NCBI GenBank assembly: GCA_026416195.1
Contig: JAOAFQ010000235.1
Span: forward strand, 1 to 54,530
Direction of reading: 5' to 3'
Source of the DNA: Candidatus Aminicenantota bacterium
GTDB lineage: Bacteria; Acidobacteriota; Aminicenantia; Aminicenantales; CALLJL01
Length of the DNA: 54,530 nucleotides
Shown: piece after piece, positions 8,161 through 15,278 of the stretch
Numbering within the stretch: the first letter of the stretch is position 1
Layout of the letters: the number at the start of each line of letters is the position of its first letter
The notes under the pieces: generated by a model
Seen by the model: only the letters and a program-made list of their open reading frames with translations
Databases searched by the model: none
Told to the model about the DNA's origin: nothing
Translations under genes and position numbers: made by a program

Positions 8161-8613
8161 TTATTCAAGCCAAATCTGGATAAAGGCCGATTTATCTTTT
8201 AATTTCAAACGATAACCTGGGCCAAGTCTTTTCAGTTCTTGCCAAAGCGCCGACAATTTCCATCGATCGTCGAGTTGCTTCTGCTCAAGCTCAGTTTTAT
8301 AAAATAAATTATTCTTATTCTTGGCGTCAGAGATCAAAATAAGAAAATCAACTAGCACCACAGGCAAATTCAGTTTAATCTCCTTAGCTTTGATACTTTC
8401 TTCTTTGATCCAAATTTTTAACCATTTCGGTTCGGTCCAAACTTTTGGTTTCTCGCCACCTTCTCGATTAATTGCCTGACGAATTATCCGAAGATCCTCT
8501 TGATTAGAAATTTCTTGTCCAAAAAGAAGCCAATTTAGCCCAACTAAGACAAAAAAAAGGAGGGCCCTTTTTTGAATAGATATTGGCCTTTGACTAGTGG
8601 CTAGGTCCATCAT
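8161..8613 (-). CDS. Small exported protein of the ECF-sigma operon, unknown function
   Basis: A 150-residue protein that I do not recognise. Residues 15-32 form a hydrophobic segment after two basic residues, ending in FGQE, which looks like a signal peptide or anchor. The C-terminal half (from WLKIWIKEE) resembles the C-terminus of the next gene upstream (8653-9531): both have an LKI-type strand, an I-x-L/I-P strand, a hydrophobic helix, then a closing strand ending in I-x-I-W-L-E (here SAFIQIWLE at the very end). It is the last gene of the sigma/anti-sigma operon, 39 bases after its neighbour. The shared module suggests that both proteins bind the same partner or each other in the periplasm. 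Function not assigned. Confidence 0.7.
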   Translation of the reverse strand: MMDLATSQRPISIQKRALLFFVLVGLNWLLFGQEISNQEDLRIIRQAINREGGEKPKVWTEPKWLKIWIKEESIKAKEIKLNLPVVLVDFLILISDAKNKNNLFYKTELEQKQLDDRWKLSALWQELKRLGPGYRLKLKDKSAFIQIWLE

Positions 8614-8652
8614 TTTATTATCCCCTTAATTTTTCTTTTCCTTTTATAATTT

Positions 8653-9531
8653 TTATTCTCTTTCAAGCCATATCCTAATAATTGTATCTTCATCCTTGAT
8701 TTCGATAATCTGCCCTTTGGTTTGGGTCAAATCTCGAATCACTCGCTCAATATCATATCCTTGTTGTTTGAGTCGATTCTTTTCTCTTTCCGGAATTGAT
8801 CTTAAAGCTAAATCAGCTAAACTCCAGGGAATGGAAATAAAGATTTCAGGTTCCTTTTGCCCTTTCTTTTCCACCTTTATTTTAAGGACAAGAGGTTTTT
8901 CTGAACTTATTTTTTTTTCAATTTGACTAAGTTCTTGCGGGGCAACCCGCAGAAGAGCAATTCTGGCTCGATCTCGGAGTTCATCATCTTTTTCTTGGCT
9001 GATAATTTCTTTTAACACGGGAATGCTCTTGGCGGCCAGGTTTTTATCTTTAAAATAACTCAATTTAAAAGCTGCATAATAGCGAACAACTTTATTGCTA
9101 CTGTGGAGTCGATTTTCAATTCTATCCGCATATTCCCTTTTGCCTTGAGCCACTAAAGCAGCAGCCAAATTAATAATGGCAAGTTCAGCTTCCTCGGCCA
9201 CACTGGGAGAAATCGATTTCAACCGAAGATAATCTTCATAGGCTGCTAAGGCTTTTTCTGTTTGGCCTGGAAGCTGGCTAAGCGAGCGCGCTCGGAAGAA
9301 AAGGGCTAAAGGGCGAAGAGAACTCGAAGGATATTGATTTAAGAACTCATCAAGGCGCTTCAAGGCCTCGGCCCACTTTTCATCAAAGATAAGAAGCTTA
9401 ATATTTTGGAAGTCAATTTCATCTGGTTTTGAGACTTGTTGACCATAGAGGCAATAATCGAATGAATTTAAAAGGATGAAACAAATTCCAATGATTATTT
9501 TAGTTGAAAGAATCTTTTTTTGATTTTTCAT
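8653..9531 (-). CDS. Secreted TPR/HEAT-repeat protein of the ECF-sigma operon
   Basis: A 292-residue protein with an N-terminal signal-like segment (residues 10-30, ending YGQQ). Residues about 45-145 form TPR-like helical pairs (KWAEALKRLDEFLNQYP, EKALAAYEDYL). Residues about 147-200 resemble HEAT repeats (VVRYYAAFKL, ELRDRARIALLRVAP). The last 75 residues are a separate module: LKIKVEKKG, FISIPWSLADLALRSIPE, then IIRIWLERE at the end, shared with the 150-residue protein downstream. The start overlaps the anti-sigma stop as ATGA, so it is co-translated with the regulator. It probably acts at or outside the inner membrane as a scaffold linked to the sigma response. No enzymatic motif is visible. 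Confidence 0.75.
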   Translation of the reverse strand: MKNQKKILSTKIIIGICFILLNSFDYCLYGQQVSKPDEIDFQNIKLLIFDEKWAEALKRLDEFLNQYPSSSLRPLALFFRARSLSQLPGQTEKALAAYEDYLRLKSISPSVAEEAELAIINLAAALVAQGKREYADRIENRLHSSNKVVRYYAAFKLSYFKDKNLAAKSIPVLKEIISQEKDDELRDRARIALLRVAPQELSQIEKKISSEKPLVLKIKVEKKGQKEPEIFISIPWSLADLALRSIPEREKNRLKQQGYDIERVIRDLTQTKGQIIEIKDEDTIIRIWLERE

Positions 9532-10328
9532 GTCGTTCCCTCACCTTCATCAAGCTCTTGTTGAAGGAGCTGGATTTTTAGAAGTAATTGCTTTTCCTCG
9601 ATAAATTTGGCCACTTCTTTTTTTTCCTCTGGATTGGCCCTTTCATTCATCAAGGCTAATTCAAATAGAAGCGTGTCTATCTCCTCAAGAATCTGTCGAG
9701 CTTTAGACAATCGAAAAGAATCAAGTTGAGGAGAGAAGTACCTTTTCTGCCGAATCAAATCTTGAATTCTTTCCTTAGGCAAAATTATTGCCTCATCTAA
9801 GTCGACTTCGGTAGCTTGTTTCATCGAAAGAAAGACAAGACGGCATTTTTCGAGATAATTAAGCACCTCCTTTCTAGCCATTTCTTCATCCACTCTTTCC
9901 AAAAAATCATCCGGAACCTGATAAAATGAATGAGCTTTGATTATCTCTTCCTTTGGTTTCAATAAGGGTCTTAATAAATAATGATAGCTCAAGAGTCCTA
10001 TTAAGAGCCCCACCATGACCCCAGCTGCAACCGCCCAACGATGGAAAAGACGCCAAGTTGAGACTTCTGCTGGTTTTCGATCAAGCTGATCTATCCTTTG
10101 GTTAACCATCCTGGCCATTACCTCCCAATTAATTTCCTCAACCTCCTTTTCGATCTCCCTCTTGATGTTTAGGCTGGCAACTCTTATAGCCTTTAAAATG
10201 GCTAGATCTTGCTGGCATTCAGAACAAGTTCGCAAATGAGTTTCTATTTCTGAAGTTTTTTCTTCAGAGCTTTCCTTAAGAAAATAAGAAAGTAGATGTT
10301 TTTGACTAAAAGGACATTTTCTTTTCAT
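9528..10328 (-). CDS. Transmembrane anti-sigma factor with zinc-finger (ZAS) motif
   Basis: A 266-residue single-pass protein. The N-terminal cytoplasmic domain carries the zinc-binding anti-sigma signature His31-x3-Cys35-x2-Cys38 (HLRTCSEC), with an additional Cys5. A membrane segment spans about residues 98-119 (VAAGVMVGLLIGLLSYHYLL). The remaining 145 residues would be periplasmic. They are helical and charged with no recognised sensor fold. The gene begins inside the stop of the ECF sigma gene (ATGA), the usual coupling of a sigma factor and its inhibitor. It should hold the sigma factor inactive until an envelope signal releases it. The two secreted proteins downstream are candidates for modulating it. 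Confidence 0.85.
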   Translation of the reverse strand: MKRKCPFSQKHLLSYFLKESSEEKTSEIETHLRTCSECQQDLAILKAIRVASLNIKREIEKEVEEINWEVMARMVNQRIDQLDRKPAEVSTWRLFHRWAVAAGVMVGLLIGLLSYHYLLRPLLKPKEEIIKAHSFYQVPDDFLERVDEEMARKEVLNYLEKCRLVFLSMKQATEVDLDEAIILPKERIQDLIRQKRYFSPQLDSFRLSKARQILEEIDTLLFELALMNERANPEEKKEVAKFIEEKQLLLKIQLLQQELDEGEGTT

Positions 10329-10909
10329 GGCCTTTTCCTTTCCTTCAAGCTTCGTTTGATAAAAGCTTTCATTTTTTGGAAAGCTTTAAAATGGAGGGAC
10401 TTGACCGTTCCCACACTAAGCCCCAGAACGCAAGCAATCTCCTCAAAAGAAAAGCCTTGAAGATAACGAAGGAGAAAAACTATTCTTTGTTTTTCGGCTA
10501 AATTGGAGATGGCTTGGTCAACTAGAGGTCTCAGTTCAGACAGAGAATTATGATTAGAGGGACCAACTAAAAGGCTCTGCCTAGAAGAAAGAGACTCTTT
10601 TTCTTCAATCCAACGTCGCTGAGACCGTAACTTTCGATAGTGATCAATCGCCACATTCTTGGCAATCCGCATTAACCACGTCTCGAAGGTTCCTCTTTCT
10701 TGGTAAGAATTGAGACTTAAATAAAGCTTCATGAAGGTCTCTTGAACAACCTCCAAAGCCTCTTCTCGATGACGGAGAATAGACATGGCTAAAAGGAAGA
10801 TCTTTTTTTGAAATAAATAGACAAGCTGATTAAAGGAATCTCGATCCCCTCTTTTAGCCCGTTGGCAAAGAACCTCCGGGTCCTCATAATCGGCTAGCCT
10901 TTCTTCCAT
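10325..10909 (-). CDS. ECF-type RNA polymerase sigma factor
   Basis: A 194-residue sigma-70 family protein of the extracytoplasmic function type. Region 2 is at about residues 22-95, with FNQLVYLFQKKIFLLAMSIL, the core-binding AEALEVVQETF-like segment (here EALEVVQETFMKLY), and ETWLMRIAKNVAIDHYR for the -10 contact. Region 4 is at about residues 130-180, with LAEKQRIVFLLRYLQGFSFEEIA and the helix-turn-helix LGLSVGTVKSLHFKA. Regions 1 and 3 are absent, as is typical. The start ATG follows GGAAAG. It heads a four-gene operon with anti-sigma factor and two exported proteins. ECF factors often control their own operon; no clear duplicate promoter motif was seen in the upstream gap. Confidence 0.92.
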   Translation of the reverse strand: MEERLADYEDPEVLCQRAKRGDRDSFNQLVYLFQKKIFLLAMSILRHREEALEVVQETFMKLYLSLNSYQERGTFETWLMRIAKNVAIDHYRKLRSQRRWIEEKESLSSRQSLLVGPSNHNSLSELRPLVDQAISNLAEKQRIVFLLRYLQGFSFEEIACVLGLSVGTVKSLHFKAFQKMKAFIKRSLKERKRP

Positions 10910-11212
10910 TAACTTTCCAATTTGATGTCAATTATTCAGCCAAAATATGTTCTCGCGAGTTTTTTTGAAATTCTAGCAAAAAAACTCGGCTTTTCATCTA
11001 AATCTAATTTATTTTACGAAATAAAAAGAGATATGGTTTACTATTTGAAAATTAATTTTTAGGCTAGCCCAATGAGGCTGATCGGCAACGAATAAAGTTT
11101 TTAAGATTAGTGATAATTTAAAAGGTTCTTTTTTATGAGGGAGACTTTTTCCTTCTTAAGGAAACCTTAATTTTTTTGAGCCTTTTTTATAAATTAAAAA
11201 TATATTGACAAA
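10910..11212. other. Gap of about 300 bases with a weak AT-rich hairpin
   Basis: No open reading frame of substance lies here. A 7-bp hairpin at 11148-11164 (TTTCCTT, loop CTT, AAGGAAA) is nested inside a 6-bp pair AAGGTT (11122-11127)/AACCTT (11163-11168) and is followed on the plus strand by seven T at 11171-11177. It could be a weak terminator for the minus-strand RRM gene or part of a small transcript. The stems hold few G-C pairs, so this is uncertain. Toward 10950-10975 on the minus strand, TGCTAGAAT resembles an extended -10 for the sigma-factor operon, without a good -35. Confidence 0.4.
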
Positions 11213-11497
11213 TTAAAATCTTTGAAAGGGTTTTCGCCTTCCTGGTCTTTCTCCCCGATGTTCACTTCTGGGACGTGCCTCATTGACAATGATTCGGCGG
11301 CCATCGAAATCCGTACCATTTAATTTCTCTTTGGCCTTCTGGGCTGATTCCGCTGTTCCCATTTCCACAAAACCAAAACCACGTCCCTGAATGATATTCA
11401 CGGAATTAACTTCGCCGAATTGAGAAAAAAGCTCTTTCAGTTTTTCCTCGGTAGTTCGGTAATTCAAATTACCGACATAAAGTTTTGTCACTGCCAT
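11213..11497 (-). CDS. Single-RRM RNA-binding protein
   Basis: A 94-residue protein made of one RNA recognition motif and a short basic tail. RNP2 is LYVGNL (residues 6-11) and RNP1 is RGFGFVEM (about 39-46), both with the aromatic residues needed for RNA stacking. The tail from about residue 78 is rich in Arg, Gly and Pro (HRGERPGRRKPFQRF), as in the small cyanobacterial and proteobacterial Rbp proteins linked to RNA metabolism in the cold. A strong AAGGAGG site precedes ATG. It stands alone, facing away from sppA. The RNA target cannot be read from sequence. Confidence 0.92.
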   Translation of the reverse strand: MAVTKLYVGNLNYRTTEEKLKELFSQFGEVNSVNIIQGRGFGFVEMGTAESAQKAKEKLNGTDFDGRRIIVNEARPRSEHRGERPGRRKPFQRF

Positions 11498-11624
11498 AAA
11501 AAAAACCTCCTTGACCTCTCACAATCGCTTTCCCACCCTCTCGAGAGCGGCTCAAACGAAAGGAAAAGTCATTTTTATTGTCACAAAAAAAAATAAAAAA
11601 ATCAAGTCTTGCCACAGTTTTAAA

Positions 11625-11633
11625 TGATATAAT
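11625..11633 (+). promoter_or_regulatory. Extended -10 promoter element upstream of sppA
   Basis: TGATATAAT at 11625-11633 is a perfect extended -10 (TGnTATAAT) about 70 bases before the sppA start. No good -35 lies 17 bases upstream, which the TG extension can compensate for. Confidence 0.5.
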
Positions 11634-11703
11634 TACTCGAGAAAAAAATTAATTGAATGATTAAAATTAACAAAGTTTAGTTTTTAAATTGAGAGGTGGA
11701 GCT

Positions 11704-13458
11704 ATGAGCCGAAAAAAAATAATTTCGCTTATCATTTTCCTCTTTTTGTTTATAATTTTTTTAGGCTTTATTTCTTTTCTTTATTTTGAACTAAAGCAAC
11801 CAGTTATTCTTCCCCGAAAAGCTTATCTCGAGGTTAAATTATCAGGCCAAGTTGTTGATAGGCCAGCGGTTGAACCTATCAGGGAACTTCTTTTTGGGCC
11901 ACCGACTGTTTCCCTCCATGATCTTTGGATCAACTTAAACAAGGCAAAAGAGGATGAAAGAATTCGCTGTTTGTTAATTCATCTGGGACCTCTAATCTGC
12001 GATTGGGGCAAAGTAAATGAATTGAGAGAATTCATTAAAGACTGGCGAACTTCAGGCAAAAAAGTTTATTTTTATGTGGAAGAGTTACCTGAGGCTGACC
12101 GTGAATATTATTTAGCTTCAGCGGGTGATAAGATTATCCTTCATCCCTTGGGTTGGATGGGAATCAACGGCCTTGGTGGTCATATTCCCTTTTTCAAAAA
12201 AACATTAAAGAAAATCGGTCTAAACCTTGAAGTTGAAAAAATTGAGGAATATAAAACCGCATATAATCCTTTCACCGAGGAAAAATTCACGCCTGCCCAT
12301 CGAGAAATGATAACTTCTCTAAATGAAGATATTTTTAAAGAATATGTGTCCACAGTGGCTCAAAGTCGTGGGCTGACCGAAGAGCAGTTTGTAAACCTTC
12401 TTAATCAAGGTCTCTTCCAAGGAAAACAAGCCAAGGAAAAGGGATTAGTTGATGATGTTCTTTTTCCAGATGAACTTAGTGAGCTGATGAAAGAAGAGGG
12501 ACAGAAGCTGACCCGAGTTACTATAGGAACCTATAGCCGAGTCGGGGCTAAAAGAAAAGGCCCCTATCGAGGGAAAAGAATTGCTATCCTTTATGCTCAA
12601 GGCCCAATTCTTAACGGTGAGGGACCTTCCACCATCATCGCTAGTGATAACGTTTCTCGTTGGCTTCGCCAAATTAGAGAAGACAGGCGAATTAAAGCTG
12701 TTGTTTTGAGGATAGACAGTCCTGGTGGTTCGGCAGTTGGTTCTGACATCATTTGGCGAGAAGTGGTTTTAACTCGCAAGGTTAAGCCGATTGTTGTTTC
12801 CATGTCTGATGTCGCTGGTTCTGGAGGTTATTGGATAGCTATGGCTGCGAGTAAAATTGTAGCTCATCCTCAAAGCTTAACTGGTTCTATCGGCGTCCTA
12901 GCTGCCAAACTCGACCTTTCAGAGCTTTATAAAAAGGCAGGAATTAACGCCGAACGGCTCGTCTTTGGTGAACATGCTGATATGTATTCAACTTTTCGCC
13001 CATTAAGTAAGGAAGAAAAAGACCAGTTAAAAGATCAAATTCGCTGGACTTATGACCAATTTTTGGAGCGGGTGGCGGAGGGCCGGGGGAAAAATAAAGA
13101 TGAGATTGATAAAATAGGCCGGGGTCGAGTTTGGACAGGAAAGCAAGCCCAAGAAATCGGTCTTGTAGATGAACTTGGCGGCCTGAAGCGGGCCTTGGAA
13201 CTAGCTCGTCAATTGGCTGGCATCCCTAGAGATGAAGAAATTAAACTTGACGTCTGGCCTAAAAAGCTCTCTCTCTTCTCACTGCTTTTTAAAAGATCAG
13301 AAAATAGCTTTGTTTCTGGTCTTTACCCTTCTTTCTCTACCCTTAATCTTGTCCAGTTGTTACTCAAAGAGAATCTTCTAGCTCTTATGCCCTTTGATTT
13401 TTGTCTCAATGAGATGGGATTATTTCGACTGATAAACCTTGATAATTATTGTTTTTGA
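11704..13458 (+). CDS. sppA: Signal peptide peptidase SppA, long (67K) form
   Basis: A 584-residue membrane-anchored serine protease that degrades cleaved signal peptides in the inner membrane. One N-terminal membrane segment (residues 6-28) is followed by tandem Peptidase_S49 domains. The catalytic dyad known from E. coli (K209/S409) is visible as Lys184 in EEYKTAYNPF and Ser373 in VAGSGGYWIA. The second domain also holds VLRIDSPGGSAVGSD and SLTGSIGVL. The length matches the tandem-domain form (about 610). I chose ATG at 11704 because AGGTGG lies 5 bases upstream; an in-frame TTG at 11689 would place the ribosome site inside the gene. The C-terminus overlaps the convergent ftsB-like gene by 13 bases. 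The last 60 residues are hydrophobic and poorly conserved. Confidence 0.93.
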   Translation: MSRKKIISLIIFLFLFIIFLGFISFLYFELKQPVILPRKAYLEVKLSGQVVDRPAVEPIRELLFGPPTVSLHDLWINLNKAKEDERIRCLLIHLGPLICDWGKVNELREFIKDWRTSGKKVYFYVEELPEADREYYLASAGDKIILHPLGWMGINGLGGHIPFFKKTLKKIGLNLEVEKIEEYKTAYNPFTEEKFTPAHREMITSLNEDIFKEYVSTVAQSRGLTEEQFVNLLNQGLFQGKQAKEKGLVDDVLFPDELSELMKEEGQKLTRVTIGTYSRVGAKRKGPYRGKRIAILYAQGPILNGEGPSTIIASDNVSRWLRQIREDRRIKAVVLRIDSPGGSAVGSDIIWREVVLTRKVKPIVVSMSDVAGSGGYWIAMAASKIVAHPQSLTGSIGVLAAKLDLSELYKKAGINAERLVFGEHADMYSTFRPLSKEEKDQLKDQIRWTYDQFLERVAEGRGKNKDEIDKIGRGRVWTGKQAQEIGLVDELGGLKRALELARQLAGIPRDEEIKLDVWPKKLSLFSLLFKRSENSFVSGLYPSFSTLNLVQLLLKENLLALMPFDFCLNEMGLFRLINLDNYCF

Positions 13459-13757
13459 TTTTTATCTTTTGACTTAGGCAAAATAAGGACTTTTTCGTCA
13501 GGTCTCATTAACCACAGTTTCTTTCGAGCCTCTTCTTCAATCATGTGGGGATTTTGTCGAAGTTCTTCGACCTCTTTTTCTAATTTCTCTTTTTCCTGTT
13601 TTAACCTCACAATCTCTCTTTGGAGGTTTATCTGTTGGTTACGGGCTTCTCGAATTTGAAGGAACCCTCTTTTGCCAAAGAAAGTGCTTAAAACTAAAAC
13701 AAAAAGCAGCAGGATTATCAGACTCAGAAAAATTTTTTTTCTTGTCTTCATTGCCAT
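13446..13757 (-). CDS. FtsB/DivIC-family septum formation initiator
   Basis: A 103-residue bitopic protein: short basic N-terminus, membrane segment (about residues 7-23, IFLSLIILLLFVLVLSTFF), then a coiled coil (REARNQQINLQREIVRLKQE) and a C-terminal EEEARKKLWLMRPDEKVLIL segment typical of DivIC/FtsB. These proteins join FtsL and FtsQ at the division septum. The start is ATG 13757 or the second ATG at 13751. An upstream TTG at 13784 would overlap the mutase gene and is unlikely. It directly follows the phosphohexomutase gene with 4 bases between, and its end overlaps convergent sppA by 13 bases. Confidence 0.82.
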   Translation of the reverse strand: MAMKTRKKIFLSLIILLLFVLVLSTFFGKRGFLQIREARNQQINLQREIVRLKQEKEKLEKEVEELRQNPHMIEEEARKKLWLMRPDEKVLILPKSKDKNQKQ

Positions 13758-13761
13758 TTTT

Positions 13762-15162
13762 TTAGGAAAAATAATCAAGAGCAAATTTTATAAGACGCTG
13801 AAGCTCGCGAATCGAGTCAGCCTCAGCATAAATTCGAATCAACGGTTCTGTTCCAGAGGGCCGGATTAAAATCCAGTCGTCATCTTCAAAGTCCCACTTA
13901 ATTCCATCAACGGTGATAACTTGAAAGGCTCGACGACCGGCAAATTGTTCTGGCTGACTTGAAATAAGTTGATTCAGCTTTTGCCACCTCTCTGGAGTGA
14001 TGGGAATATCTCGGCGACCATCGATTTTTCGGCCATATTCCCGAAATAAATCTTCTTTCAATTGGGATAAACTTTTACCTGAAGCCGCAACCATTTCGGC
14101 TATAAGCAAACCAGCATAAATTCCATCTTTTTCCGGCAAATGACCTTGAAAAGCAATCGAAGCGCTCTCTTCTCCGCCGAAAATAATTTTCTTTTCAAGA
14201 AGCAGCTGGGCTAAATATTTAAAACCTACAGGAGTCCGATAAAGAGGTAAATTATATCGTCGAGCAATTCTATCAATTAAATGAGTTGTCGCCACTGATC
14301 TGGCCACTCCTCCTCTCCATCCTTTGACCTGAACAAGATAATTAAGAAGCAAACTCAAAATTAAGTTGGCATCAATAAAATTGCCTTTTTCATCAATAAT
14401 TCCAAAACGGTCACCATCAGCATCAGTAGCTATTCCTAGATGGCAATTTTTTTCTTTGACTAGGCGCTTTAATTCTTTTAAATTTTCTTCTGTACAGGAA
14501 GGAACAACCCCTCCAAAATAAGGATCAACATAACCATGTATTTCTTCCGTGATTACGCCTTGTTCCTCGAGAATTTCATCAAGATACTCCCGGCTAGTTC
14601 CATATAACAAATCTAAGCCAATTCTTAGCCCAGATTCCCTCATAATCGCAAAATTAACTTTTGGTCTCAAATATTCGAGGTAATCGGCTTGCATATTAAT
14701 TTTTTCAATAAAACCAGAACGAGAGTAATAAGGACAAAAGGCTTGGCTCTGTTGTAGCCGGTTAACTTCAGCTTCAATTTCATCGGTAACCTCAGGCATG
14801 GCTGGGGCCCCTGAGGCCACATTAAATTTAAGCCCATTATATTCAGGGGGATTAAAGGAGGCCGTAAAGTTTATACCACCTTTAGCTTGCCTTTTAATTA
14901 TCTGTAAAGCTTGGGCCTGGGAAGGAGCATCCCTATCTGCCAGATAAACTTTGATTTGATTATGAGTAAGAATCTTGGCGGCTTCAAAGGCAAACCTTTC
15001 GGAAAGAAAACGGGTATCATAGCCCACAACCACGGCTATTTCATTTTGACCATAAAGACGGCGAAGATAATTCGCAATGGCTTGAACAACTAAGCGAACA
15101 TTATAAAAAGTGAATTCCTCCCCCATTACGGCCCGCCAGCCTGAAGTGCCAAACTTAATCAT
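13762..15162 (-). CDS. Phosphoglucomutase/phosphomannomutase family protein
   Basis: A 466-residue alpha-D-phosphohexomutase interconverting hexose 1- and 6-phosphates. It starts MIKFGTSGWRAVMG, as in the bacterial/archaeal PGM/PMM group. The phosphoserine loop reads TASFNPPEYNG, with the catalytic Ser at 102. Most relatives have His where Phe103 stands. The metal-binding loop is DADGDRFG, the sugar-specificity loop GGEESASI and the phosphate-binding loop RPSGTEPLIRIY, so the protein is complete. GEES-type specificity loops are typical of enzymes acting on both glucose and mannose phosphates. With galU at 35638 it could supply UDP-sugars for cell-surface polysaccharides. It shares its upstream region with the divergent membrane protein gene. 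Confidence 0.9.
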   Translation of the reverse strand: MIKFGTSGWRAVMGEEFTFYNVRLVVQAIANYLRRLYGQNEIAVVVGYDTRFLSERFAFEAAKILTHNQIKVYLADRDAPSQAQALQIIKRQAKGGINFTASFNPPEYNGLKFNVASGAPAMPEVTDEIEAEVNRLQQSQAFCPYYSRSGFIEKINMQADYLEYLRPKVNFAIMRESGLRIGLDLLYGTSREYLDEILEEQGVITEEIHGYVDPYFGGVVPSCTEENLKELKRLVKEKNCHLGIATDADGDRFGIIDEKGNFIDANLILSLLLNYLVQVKGWRGGVARSVATTHLIDRIARRYNLPLYRTPVGFKYLAQLLLEKKIIFGGEESASIAFQGHLPEKDGIYAGLLIAEMVAASGKSLSQLKEDLFREYGRKIDGRRDIPITPERWQKLNQLISSQPEQFAGRRAFQVITVDGIKWDFEDDDWILIRPSGTEPLIRIYAEADSIRELQRLIKFALDYFS

Positions 15163-15184
15163 CGGTTCGAGAAAAACTGTCTAA

Positions 15185-15213
15185 AACTTATCATCTTAAG
15201 TTGAGGTCGTCAA
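15185..15213 (-). promoter_or_regulatory. Probable promoter of the phosphohexomutase/ftsB-like genes
   Basis: On the minus strand TTGACG (15208-15213) and TAAGTT (15185-15190) lie 17 bases apart, about 22 bases before ATG at 15162. The -35 is good and the -10 only fair. Confidence 0.42.
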
Positions 15214-15234
15214 GAAAATTACCTAAATTTAACC

Positions 15235-15263
15235 TTGACTAAATTATTGGACTAACTTAATTT
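15235..15263 (+). promoter_or_regulatory. Probable promoter of the spermidine-synthase-like membrane protein gene
   Basis: TTGACT (15235-15240) is followed after 17 bases by TAATTT (15258-15263). Transcription would begin only about 8-10 bases before ATG at 15279, so the leader would be very short. Confidence 0.4.
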
Positions 15264-15278
15264 CAGGTTAACTAAATC

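Noticed and set aside
11148-11177. Rho-independent terminator
   Set aside because: The hairpin is only 7 bp and mostly A-T, and the T-run lies on the strand opposite to the nearest gene end; kept only as a note in the gap entry.
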